The translations under genes were made by a program, and so were the position numbers. Below are positions 1 through 6,319 of a DNA stretch of 20,494 nucleotides, piece by piece (positions within the stretch are counted from its first letter, which is position 1; every line of letters starts with the position of its first letter). Origin of the DNA: Bacillota bacterium (GTDB lineage: Bacteria > Bacillota > Clostridia > Clostridiales > Clostridiaceae); assembly GCA_023417975.1 (NCBI GenBank), contig JAEZDX010000429.1:1-20494 (forward strand). The letters run 5' to 3'. The notes under the pieces are model-generated. The model had not been told where the DNA came from and made no database searches. It saw only the letters and a program-made list of their open reading frames with translations.

Positions 1-479
1 CCGATACTATTGAAAGTATCAATCTCTATAATGAATTGAAGGCTTTAATAGAGAGCTTCAAAGAAAGTATAATTTTAATGATAAATAATTCAAATATGGA
101 AGATTCTCCTTCAACATCAGAGATGATCCAGAACAATTTTTCCCCATACACTGATAATATTTCTTCTGTAATAGGTTGGGCTAAAAAGCAGCTTACAAGC
201 TATTGGATTCAATTTAAATCCAATGAAGCTTTAAAAGCTTCTTTCGAAGCCGTTATAAAGGATTTTATTTGTAAAATTCTAGATTCCAAGCATGCCTTTA
301 TTGGTTCTATAGTGAAAAGATGCCTGAGCAATCTTACTGATGAAGCTCTCAACGAATTTATAGATAAAAAGGCTGGTAATGACTTGAATTGGATCAGAAT
401 AAACGGTTGTATCGTTGGAGCTGTGTTCGGACTAATTGTTTTCCTGTTTACAACCTTTATTTATGGGCCTTTGCTATAG
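1..479 (+). CDS. DUF445 family membrane protein, 3' part only
   Basis: The reading frame is open from the first bases (codons in phase from base 3), so the true start lies outside the window; the TTG at 36 is only an internal codon. The visible ~159 residues are a charged helical segment followed by the ending NDLNWIRINGCIVGAVFGL and one hydrophobic helix close to the C-terminus. The pattern of D-L-x-W-I-R-I-N-G followed by a membrane helix is the typical end of DUF445 (YheB-like) proteins, which are membrane anchored and of unknown function. It stops at 477-479 and faces the alanine racemase gene tail to tail. Family call is fairly sure; function is not known. Confidence 0.75.
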   Translation, partial: DTIESINLYNELKALIESFKESIILMINNSNMEDSPSTSEMIQNNFSPYTDNISSVIGWAKKQLTSYWIQFKSNEALKASFEAVIKDFICKILDSKHAFIGSIVKRCLSNLTDEALNEFIDKKAGNDLNWIRINGCIVGAVFGLIVFLFTTFIYGPLL

Positions 480-535
480 ATGTATCATGTGCTTCTGATG
501 TTAGATTGCATTTGGAGTTTTATTGTGATACATCT
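478..535. terminator. Possible bidirectional terminator between convergent genes
   Basis: A perfect 10-bp inverted repeat, AGATGTATCA at 478-487 and TGATACATCT at 526-535, overlaps the stop codon of the DUF445 gene and the last codons of the racemase gene. The 38-nt loop is long and there is no clean U tract, so this is a weak terminator candidate. Its place between converging genes is the main support. Confidence 0.3.
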
Positions 536-1695
536 TCTTTGTCATAATAGTAATGCCTTGGTACTCTTTCAGTAATATTTTGAACTTGTTCATCAATATA
601 TGCATTAATATTATGGCATGCCTCTTTCCAGCTTATGCATTCATCTCCCTGCTTTCCAATAATCACTACTTCATCAAATTCCCTTATGTCTTCCATAGCT
701 GTAATGTCTACTATAACACCATCCATAAAATAGCTGATTATTGAAACTCGCTTTCCTTTTATAAGCACTTGCTTCCATCCTCTTTGTATTCCATCTCCAT
801 AGCCTATTCCGATAATTGCAATACGCATGTCTCTTTCCGCAACGAATTCATTTTCATAACCTGTGCTATCCCCAGCTTTTATATTCTCTATCCTGATAAC
901 AGTACTTTTTATTGTCATTATAGGCTGAACTCCAATGGGGACCAAGCTGCCATTAGCTTTATGCTCCAATCCATATAGTATGATACCGCACCTTACCATA
1001 TCAAAATGTGATTCAGGATAGTAGAGAATTCCCGGAGATCCTGCTGTATGGGCCAATTGCGGCCGCAATTGCTTTAATTCAAGCTTTTGCAGCACTTTTT
1101 TAAATTTGTCTATCTGGGAATTTGTAAAGGTTTCATCAGATTGAGGAGATTTAAAATGCGTATAAATTCCTTCAACTATTATATGAGGACATTTTTGCTT
1201 AATATAAGTAATAAAGTCCTCTGTTTTTTCCGATGTTATTCCATATCTGTTCAATCCCGTATTTATCTTCACATGCACCTTTATCTTCTTATTTATTTCT
1301 TCGGCATTTTTTTCAAGTGAATTTAGTATTTTTTCATTATCAACCATGGGAGTTATATCATATTCTATTATCCACCTAACTTGACACGGCATTATGGGTG
1401 CCAGCATTAGTATTGGAATTTTTATACCACCACGCCTTAAAGCTAAAGCTTCTGTAAGTCTTACAACCCCAAGTACATCACACTTGAAGCTTTCCAACGC
1501 ACGACTTATGGGTACTAGTCCGTGCCCATAAGCATCACCTTTTACTACTGCCAAAAATTTTGTTCCTTCCTTTAATTTTGAACGTATATTAGCTAGGTTT
1601 TGCTGGAGCTGAGTCAAGCTGATATCAACTCTATTTATTTCGGGAAAAGCTCCTTCGTAAAACTTACCTTCAGCTATATATGTAAATTCATCCAT
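520..1695 (-). CDS. alr: Alanine racemase
   Basis: Fold-type III PLP enzyme converting L-alanine to D-alanine in the cytoplasm for peptidoglycan precursors and spore physiology. At 391 aa it has the usual length. The PLP lysine is K52 in FLAVVKGDAYGHG. INTGLNRYGI (144-153) matches the family motif around the 'TGMGRLG' turn. Y280 in AGDSTGYENEF aligns with the catalytic tyrosine of the SYGATY motif, followed by GIGYGDG (296-302). The end ERVPRHY (376-382) is also typical. The lysine lies about 15 residues further in than in many Alr proteins, so the N-terminus is slightly extended. The ATG is preceded by AGGAG with a rather long spacer (~13 nt). Paralogues with other substrates (serine racemase, YncD-type second copies) cannot be excluded. 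Confidence 0.9.
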   Translation of the reverse strand: MDEFTYIAEGKFYEGAFPEINRVDISLTQLQQNLANIRSKLKEGTKFLAVVKGDAYGHGLVPISRALESFKCDVLGVVRLTEALALRRGGIKIPILMLAPIMPCQVRWIIEYDITPMVDNEKILNSLEKNAEEINKKIKVHVKINTGLNRYGITSEKTEDFITYIKQKCPHIIVEGIYTHFKSPQSDETFTNSQIDKFKKVLQKLELKQLRPQLAHTAGSPGILYYPESHFDMVRCGIILYGLEHKANGSLVPIGVQPIMTIKSTVIRIENIKAGDSTGYENEFVAERDMRIAIIGIGYGDGIQRGWKQVLIKGKRVSIISYFMDGVIVDITAMEDIREFDEVVIIGKQGDECISWKEACHNINAYIDEQVQNITERVPRHYYYDKEDVSQ

Positions 1696-1750
1696 ATACT
1701 TATATTCGCTCCTCTCAGCACATGAACAACTTTCTACTATAACTCTTATT

Positions 1751-1779
1751 TCTATACAATATTATTCCAAATAATTCAA
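1751..1779 (-). promoter_or_regulatory. Candidate housekeeping promoter for alr
   Basis: Reading the minus strand, TTGAAT (1779-1774) lies 17 nt from TATAGA (1756-1751). Each hexamer matches four of six consensus positions and the spacing is ideal. It would give a leader of about 50 nt before the alr start codon. Confidence 0.4.
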
Positions 1780-1910
1780 CTTATAATACGAGAAGATTTA
1801 TGCTTAATATAAAAATATATAAATTTTAAGCTTCATAAATTTGCTTTAGTAACTATCAAAGCTTTTATAGTTTTGCTAAAGTGATAAATTAAAATGTAAG
1901 CTCACACATC

Positions 1911-1926
1911 TATAGCTTCCAAGCTA
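1911..1926. promoter_or_regulatory. Dyad ATAGCTTCCAAGCTAT upstream of the PII gene
   Basis: Two 7-bp arms separated by only 2 bases make a symmetric DNA site, not an RNA hairpin. It lies just upstream of the AT-rich stretch (1928-1955) that probably holds the -10 element of the PII gene, so an operator role is possible. I do not recognise it as a GlnR/TnrA site. Confidence 0.35.
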
Positions 1927-1964
1927 TGTTTATGTTATTATATTTATATAAATACATAAGGAGC

Positions 1965-1985
1965 ATGAAGAAAAGGTATCTTCAT
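1965..1985 (+). promoter_or_regulatory. Leader hairpin ahead of the PII gene
   Basis: ATGAAGA and TCTTCAT form a perfect 7-bp stem with a 7-nt loop in the untranslated leader, ending 9 nt before the AAGGAGGG ribosome binding site (1995-2002). The stem begins at an in-frame ATG (1965) that has an AAGGAG only one base upstream, too close for efficient initiation. Together they could tune translation; this is inference. Confidence 0.35.
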
Positions 1986-2009
1986 GAACAGTATAAGGAG
2001 GGTATTTCA

Positions 2010-2372
2010 ATGGATAAAAAAATTACTAAAATTGAGATCATTACTCGTCCTGACAAATTTGATGAATTGAAAGAAGCGCTTAGTAAGATAGGAATTACTG
2101 GCATGACTGTATCAAATGTACTTGGCTGTGGTACTCAAAAAGGTTATAAGGAGCTTTATCGTGGAGTGGAAGTACAAGTTAATCTGCTTCATAAAGTAAA
2201 AGTAGAAATTGTAGTATGCGAAGTTCCTGTAGATTTGGTTGTAGAAACAGCAAAGAAGGTTCTTAGGACGGGTAAAGTAGGCGACGGAAAAATATTTATC
2301 TATGACGTGACTAATGTAATTCGTGTTAGAACAGGAGAAGAAGGCTGGGATGCACTTCAAGATCATGAATAG
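2010..2372 (+). CDS. PII family nitrogen regulatory protein
   Basis: A 120-aa PII signal protein, the usual size. PII trimers bind ATP/ADP and 2-oxoglutarate and report nitrogen and carbon status to transporters, enzymes or regulators in the cytoplasm. ITGMTVSNVLGCG, then Q43-K44, the T-loop KELYRGVEVQVNLL (48-60), K62 (equivalent to K58 in GlnB), the B-loop TGKVGDGKIF (87-96) and RTGEEG (107-112) follow the family pattern. The residue at the uridylylation site (Tyr51 in E. coli GlnB) is V55, so control by uridylylation is unlikely. The chosen ATG has AAGGAGGG 7 nt upstream; longer in-frame starts at 1926 and 1965 lack proper spacing. No amtB, glnA or nif gene is adjacent, so its partner is unknown. 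Confidence 0.88.
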   Translation: MDKKITKIEIITRPDKFDELKEALSKIGITGMTVSNVLGCGTQKGYKELYRGVEVQVNLLHKVKVEIVVCEVPVDLVVETAKKVLRTGKVGDGKIFIYDVTNVIRVRTGEEGWDALQDHE

Positions 2373-2384
2373 CATCAGTTAAAT

Positions 2385-2420
2385 AAAAAGGCGAGGTATT
2401 TAATTCCACCTCGTCTTTTT
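2385..2420. terminator. Bidirectional rho-independent terminator
   Basis: AAAAAGGCGAGGT (2385-2397) pairs with ACCTCGTCTTTTT (2408-2420), including one G-U pair, around a 10-nt loop. A-tract and T-tract on either side allow it to stop both the PII transcript and the convergent GGDEF-HD-GYP transcript. Confidence 0.85.
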
Positions 2421-2442
2421 ATCCAATATACATCCGTTCTGT

Positions 2443-4134
2443 TTATTTATCACCAAACATATTTCCCTTTTCCTTTATCAATTCTATAAATGACCTTGCT
2501 ATTGTGGGATCAAATTGAGTACCACTACACCTTTCTAACTCTTCAACAGCCTCTTCATAGGTTTTTCTCCTAGTATATGGTCTGTTTGACGTCATTGCAT
2601 CAAAGCTGTCGGCAACGGTTAATATTCTGGCTAAATAGGGTATTTCTTCACCTTTAAGATTTTGCGGATACCCCTTTCCATCATATCTTTCATGATGATG
2701 CAGAATTAATGGTGCTATATTTTTCAATGCTTCCACAGGTTTTATTATTTCCACCCCATTAGCAGGATGACTCTTAAGTATTTCCCACTCTTCATTAGTT
2801 AACGGCATTTTTTTGTTTAATATTTCTTTCGAGATATTAATTTTACCGGTATCGTGCATATATGCTCCGTAAATCAATTCTTTCTTCTGCTCTTCATCGA
2901 GTTGAAGCTTTTCTGCCAAAAGTCTGCAGTAAAACACCACTCTTTCCACGTGCCCATATGTATATTTATCCTTAGCATTTATAACACTAATCAATGTTTT
3001 TATAGAAGTGACAAGATCTATATGCTCCTCTTCAATGTCATTTTTTAATTCATCCAAAATAGAAGTATAGGTTTCAACCCTGTTTTTATTGAAGAACTTT
3101 GCCTTGTAGAGTGCATCATCCGCACTTTTTATAAGCTCTATATCATTCTTAGCTTTATAGGGAAATACAGAAATACCTACTGATACAGTAATTTTACCAT
3201 TTGGTTGATTTTCCTCGCCGTCAAAATACTTGTTTTCAATTCTTTTTCTGATAGTCTCAGCCATCTTGAAGGCTTCTTCCTCATCCGTATCCGGCATTAT
3301 TATAGAAAATTCTTCACCACCGTATCTGGCAACTATATCTTCCTTTCTAACGCTGTCCTTCAGTATAGCTGCTATAATTCTAAGAACATCATCACCTTTT
3401 TGATGTCCATAAAGATCGTTATAATACTTAAAATAATCTATATCCATAAATATCATAGAAACCGGCTTATTAGACCGTTCACATGACTCTATTTTCATTT
3501 TTAATGCTTCATAAAAATATCTGTGATTATATACACCCGTAAGCCCGTCCTCATTTGCCAAATTTTTCAGTTTTTTAATATGATCGTTTTCAATTTTCAC
3601 GTAAAAACCTAATGGCCATGCTGTAAGCAAAAACATTCCTGCCATAATTATATCATTTTCAAAGTATTGATTAACTAACACATTGGGCATACATATAATA
3701 TCCATAGCCAATATAGTTACAGAGGAAACCATTGCAATAATTATCCCGTATCTCATACCTGATTGTATTGTTGAAGTAATAATAATAAATAAAAATAGAA
3801 ATTTATAGTCACTTGTTTCAGCACCGGTAGAAACAACAACTATTAAAAAAACAACAATAAAGAATACATCTTCAACCCATTTAACCAACTCATAATATTT
3901 TGATTTAGGACTCCTTATTGTAGAAAAGGACCATATGCCATATATTAAAAAAAGAACAAAAGACATCATTGTGATTGCATACAAAGCAAACATACTTCCT
4001 ACATCATTAATAGCTTTATTTTCATATAGGAATCTCTTGAAAAATCCAATACCTGCAAATAATAGTGAAGAGAGCTTTACTACCGAAACAATATCATTAA
4101 TCCTTTTTCTTTTTATATCTTCTGTTTTATTCAT
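2443..4134 (-). CDS. Membrane-bound GGDEF-HD-GYP cyclic di-GMP enzyme
   Basis: A 563-aa protein with an N-terminal membrane region of about six helices (roughly 18-178), then a GGDEF domain (~190-355) and an HD-GYP domain (~375-555). The diguanylate cyclase signature is intact as GGEEF (272-276), with the inhibitory I-site RKED at 263-266 in the correct spacing. The phosphodiesterase side has the HD pair (427-428, MHDTGK) and the full HHERYDGKGYP motif (480-490). GGDEF domains make c-di-GMP from two GTP; HD-GYP domains hydrolyse it. Both halves look active, so the membrane region probably decides the balance. It starts 76 nt after the agrD gene on the same strand, with AGAGG upstream of the ATG, and may be reached by read-through past the agrD hairpin. 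Confidence 0.92.
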   Translation of the reverse strand: MNKTEDIKRKRINDIVSVVKLSSLLFAGIGFFKRFLYENKAINDVGSMFALYAITMMSFVLFLIYGIWSFSTIRSPKSKYYELVKWVEDVFFIVVFLIVVVSTGAETSDYKFLFLFIIITSTIQSGMRYGIIIAMVSSVTILAMDIICMPNVLVNQYFENDIIMAGMFLLTAWPLGFYVKIENDHIKKLKNLANEDGLTGVYNHRYFYEALKMKIESCERSNKPVSMIFMDIDYFKYYNDLYGHQKGDDVLRIIAAILKDSVRKEDIVARYGGEEFSIIMPDTDEEEAFKMAETIRKRIENKYFDGEENQPNGKITVSVGISVFPYKAKNDIELIKSADDALYKAKFFNKNRVETYTSILDELKNDIEEEHIDLVTSIKTLISVINAKDKYTYGHVERVVFYCRLLAEKLQLDEEQKKELIYGAYMHDTGKINISKEILNKKMPLTNEEWEILKSHPANGVEIIKPVEALKNIAPLILHHHERYDGKGYPQNLKGEEIPYLARILTVADSFDAMTSNRPYTRRKTYEEAVEELERCSGTQFDPTIARSFIELIKEKGNMFGDK

Positions 4135-4180
4135 TATATATACCTCTTAAATCTAATACTAAAGATGCGGATTTTTAAAT

Positions 4181-4211
4181 AATATAAGGTCGGTATAACC
4201 GACCTTATATT
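4181..4211 (-). terminator. Hairpin at the end of agrD, terminator or attenuator
   Basis: AATATAAGGTCGGT (4181-4194) and its perfect complement (4198-4211) form a 14-bp stem with a 3-nt loop that includes two bases of the agrD stop codon. Downstream on the minus strand the sequence is only moderately T-rich (ATTTAAAAAT), so termination may be partial and the GGDEF-HD-GYP gene could receive read-through. Confidence 0.65.
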
Positions 4212-4344
4212 ACTCGTCACGCAAGCATTTAGGTTCTTCCGGCTGATATCCATACCACCAGCATGCAGATGAAGCTACAAGTGAAGCAACTATAGTAGCT
4301 GCTGCGGCAACAAAAGTAAGTACTTTTCTATTTGTCTTTCTCAT
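4210..4344 (-). CDS. agrD: AgrD-type cyclic lactone autoinducer precursor
   Basis: A 44-aa peptide too short for usual ORF cut-offs. It begins MRKTNRKVLTF, continues as an amphipathic/hydrophobic leader (about 8-25), then SSACWWYGYQPEEPK and the acidic tail CLRDE. From memory, the C. perfringens AgrD core and tail (ACLWFTHQPEEPKSLRDE) aligns without gaps, which makes the family call strong. By that alignment C28 would form the thiolactone, giving a ring CWWYG with AgrB cutting before Y33. The ATG lies inside the end of agrB, a 17-nt overlap, with AGGG 9-12 nt upstream, so translation is coupled. A second cysteine (C40) replaces the tail serine. Ring size is inferred from homology, not shown. 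Confidence 0.9.
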   Translation of the reverse strand: MRKTNRKVLTFVAAAATIVASLVASSACWWYGYQPEEPKCLRDE

Positions 4345-5008
4345 TTCCAAGCACCCTTTCACTAAAAATTAATATATTTGATAAAAATATATCCAAACCT
4401 TTAAATATCTTATGTCCGGTTTTAGTAAGAGTAAAGGTCTGCCAAAGCATACCGGCATAAATACTTAAGCAATATATAGTCACTTTGTGCGAAGCTGTAA
4501 AGAAATATACGGCTATATTAACACAAACTATTGCAAGATAGCTCATTAGAATAACAAAAGAAAGTTTTTTCATTCTTTTTCTTTTTTCTTCTTTAACAAT
4601 CGGCTTTGAAGGGTTATCTATAGGCGCTAGCTTATTTATGATATAAAAACACCATAAGAAAGCTGCTGCACCAAGTAATATAAGCAAATTGACATTGAGT
4701 ATTGGCCAAAGTGCAAACCTCACTATTAAAGTTTGTCCTATGCACAAAACAGTTCCGATAGCAGTGCAATTTCCGGGTGTAGAAGCATGTACACCTCCAG
4801 AATATCGTCTAAGTATACTTGTTGTAAAGGATATAATTAATGCTTCAACTACTACATTAAAAATAAGACCAAATACAATAACGAGAAATACTGACAATAT
4901 AGTATGTAAAATTGCAAAAAAACCATATGCTATAACATCTCTTTTATCATTGTCAAAGTTAAGTTCATCAGTTAAATAGTTTGCGATCTTACCTGCCAAC
5001 CTTTCCAT
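4328..5008 (-). CDS. agrB: AgrB accessory gene regulator protease
   Basis: A 226-aa polytopic membrane cysteine endopeptidase that removes the C-terminal tail of AgrD and forms the thiolactone ring. The catalytic pair is H74 and C81 in RRYSGGVHASTPGNC, matching H77 and C84 of Staphylococcus aureus AgrB. About five hydrophobic helices follow the family layout, and the length is normal. It starts one base after the upstream gene stops, with AGAGAGG in that gene's last codons, and it overlaps agrD by 17 nt at its end, so all three genes are translationally linked. Confidence 0.93.
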   Translation of the reverse strand: MERLAGKIANYLTDELNFDNDKRDVIAYGFFAILHTILSVFLVIVFGLIFNVVVEALIISFTTSILRRYSGGVHASTPGNCTAIGTVLCIGQTLIVRFALWPILNVNLLILLGAAAFLWCFYIINKLAPIDNPSKPIVKEEKRKRMKKLSFVILMSYLAIVCVNIAVYFFTASHKVTIYCLSIYAGMLWQTFTLTKTGHKIFKGLDIFLSNILIFSERVLGNEKDK

Positions 5009-5009
5009 C

Positions 5010-5471
5010 TTAAACCTCTCTAGACTTTTTTAAGAACAGTATATAATAAACTAAAATGATCAGGCCAAAAATTAACAAGGACGGTATCCCATATAGTGTC
5101 TTTAATTCCGGCTTACTAAAAATATAATTTATATCCGCCTTAAAAACATTCTGAATAAAGAAAATATTAATTCCTTCGCATAAGAATTCTATAATGATAG
5201 CAATAATTCCTGCTTGAATAGACTTAATAATTTCGATTTTATTAATAACTACAAAAAGAACTATCATAGTCATCAAGGTTAGAATTGTATTTACTCCATA
5301 TTGAATAGGCAGTAGTCTGATAATATATATCAGTACGGCATATAATATAATGGATATTATTACATTTAAAAATTTGAATTTAGTCTTCGAAAACAAATAA
5401 GCCGCGAAGACAAATAACACCCCCTCGGGTATTCCTCTTGCCAGTATTTCTAACATAGCTAACTTTAGCAT
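5010..5471 (-). CDS. AgrC-like membrane sensor domain without a kinase
   Basis: A 153-aa integral membrane protein of about five to six helices (approx. 10-27, 34-52, 58-77, 82-103, 126-146), ending in a short basic tail KKSREV. Position directly before agrB, the PEG turn in ARGIPEGVLF and the helix layout resemble the N-terminal sensor half of AgrC-type histidine kinases. There is no dimerisation helix, phospho-accepting histidine or ATPase domain; the frame closes at TAA 5010-5012, one base before agrB. It is not an obvious frameshift remnant, because agrB follows at once in-operon. It could be a peptide-binding partner, decoy or immunity-like protein. Family link is inferred from context and membrane layout, without a diagnostic motif. 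Confidence 0.6.
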   Translation of the reverse strand: MLKLAMLEILARGIPEGVLFVFAAYLFSKTKFKFLNVIISIILYAVLIYIIRLLPIQYGVNTILTLMTMIVLFVVINKIEIIKSIQAGIIAIIIEFLCEGINIFFIQNVFKADINYIFSKPELKTLYGIPSLLIFGLIILVYYILFLKKSREV

Positions 5472-5556
5472 GCTTTCTTCTTCCCTTCCACCACGAACAT
5501 TACGAGTATTTGCTTCAATAAAATCTGCGACTAAAATAATTAAAAGTCTTTATAAT

Positions 5557-6108
5557 CTAGAAATCATACCGTAGTTTGTTATTTATAAATGTGATTGCAT
5601 AAAATATTACAACAAATGTAAATATCCTTATTAAAACGTCTCCAATACTCATTACACTATAGCCTAAATCAATAATATCAGTTAGAGGCTTAAGTTTAGT
5701 TGCAGAACTTCCAAGAATATGTATATCATTCACTCTTTCAAATGAATCGGCCGAAGCATAACCGGTTAAGTATGATAAACTAGGAAACACAGGCATCTTG
5801 CCATTATTAGCACGGATAGCCGTCTGATTCAAAAAGCTTCCTACAAATATGCAGATGGATCCGCTTATGGCCGCAATGTACTGTTTATACTTGATAATTA
5901 TAAGTAATAATGTACAAATATAAATAGTTTCAAAGCCTTTAGCATATTTTATATAACTGTAATTTCCAATAAAAATAGATGCCTGTAAAAATATGTACAC
6001 TACACTAAGCAGTAGAGTTGGGTAGATATGCCAGGATTTAAATATAGGCATAATTTTATACCCTCTTAATTTAGCACAGAATATTGCCAGAAGCAGCGCC
6101 TCTATCAT
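5557..6108 (-). CDS. DUF5317-like membrane protein, agr-proximal copy
   Basis: A 183-aa membrane protein with helices at about 30-47, 61-73, 76-93 and 160-176. Between them is the motif ANNGKMPVFPSL (100-111), a conserved-looking histidine H130, TKLKPLTD (137-144) and SIGDVLIR (154-161). This N-G-G-x-MPV ... H ... TKL ... D ... SIGD series is the hallmark I associate with DUF5317, whose function is unknown. It is the first gene behind the promoter at 6231-6259 and therefore leads the agr transcript. Ribosome binding site GGGGAGAAGG. It shares the motif order with the copy at 6320-6877 but is otherwise diverged (for example ANNGKM against SNGGSM). Confidence 0.72.
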   Translation of the reverse strand: MIEALLLAIFCAKLRGYKIMPIFKSWHIYPTLLLSVVYIFLQASIFIGNYSYIKYAKGFETIYICTLLLIIIKYKQYIAAISGSICIFVGSFLNQTAIRANNGKMPVFPSLSYLTGYASADSFERVNDIHILGSSATKLKPLTDIIDLGYSVMSIGDVLIRIFTFVVIFYAITFINNKLRYDF

Positions 6109-6120
6109 AACCTTCTCCCC

Positions 6121-6153
6121 ACATTCATATCACATAGTAAATAACATTCATAT
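6121..6153. repeat. 10-bp direct repeat in the agr leader
   Basis: ACATTCATAT occurs perfectly at 6121-6130 and 6144-6153, a 23-bp period with a 13-bp gap. It lies in the leader of the agr-proximal transcript, just upstream of the ribosome binding site. Paired direct repeats about two helical turns apart are the layout of LytTR (AgrA/VirR) sites, although the sequence itself does not match their known consensus. Confidence 0.5.
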
Positions 6154-6167
6154 GTTTAGCCGCATAT

Positions 6168-6174
6168 TTCGACA
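6168..6174 (-). promoter_or_regulatory. Spo0A box match (TGTCGAA) in the agr leader
   Basis: A perfect match to the 0A-box consensus TGNCGAA on the minus strand, about 50 nt downstream of the predicted transcription start of the agr-proximal genes. A site there would be expected to block elongation or initiation if Spo0A binds. One 7-mer alone is weak evidence. Confidence 0.4.
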
Positions 6175-6230
6175 CTTACTTTCCTATGTCCAGCACATAA
6201 AACTTCGATTTTTCTCATATTCTAAATTAT

Positions 6231-6259
6231 ATTATAACAATTCTTCTATGCTATTTCTA
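6231..6259 (-). promoter_or_regulatory. Promoter for the agr half of the cluster
   Basis: On the minus strand TAGAAA (6259-6254) is 17 nt from a perfect TATAAT (6236-6231). It sits in the 211-base gap between the two DUF5317 genes, so the downstream genes through agrD can be transcribed apart from the upstream half. Three TAGAA units at 10-11 bp steps cover the -35 region (6244-6248, 6255-6259, 6265-6269), suggesting an activator site. Confidence 0.65.
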
Positions 6260-6285
6260 CACTTTTCTACCAAATATACAAATAA

Positions 6286-6311
6286 GCTAAAGAAAAAGGA
6301 CCAGCTTTAGC
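6286..6311 (-). terminator. Weak hairpin after the upstream DUF5317 gene
   Basis: GCTAAAG (6286-6292) and CTTTAGC (6305-6311) can pair across a 12-nt loop just after the DUF5317 stop codon, followed on the minus strand by a moderately T-rich stretch. It may end the upstream transcript before the agr promoter. Confidence 0.35.
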
Positions 6312-6319
6312 CGGACCCT

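Larger units (their letters stand above)
1696..2009. other. Divergent intergenic region between alr and the PII gene
   Basis: This 314-base, very AT-rich gap carries the outward promoters of both neighbours. Besides the candidate alr promoter it holds three dyads on the PII side: AACTAT/ATAGTT around 1850-1875, ATAGCTT-CC-AAGCTAT at about 1911-1926, and a hairpin at 1965-1985. I see no open frame with a ribosome binding site other than the start of the PII gene. Confidence 0.6.

Noticed and set aside
1087..1320. Plus-strand open frames inside alr and other minus-strand genes
   Set aside because: They are shadows of strongly supported genes, with no ribosome binding sites or recognisable protein features.
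1926..2009. N-terminal extension of the PII protein
   Set aside because: The earlier in-frame starts lack a usable ribosome binding site, and the extra residues do not fit the family, which begins at the MDKKITKIEI segment.
5472..5556. Upstream extension of the AgrC-like gene (frame open to about 5550)
   Set aside because: No proper start codon with a ribosome binding site occurs there, and the first membrane helix fits the ATG at 5471.
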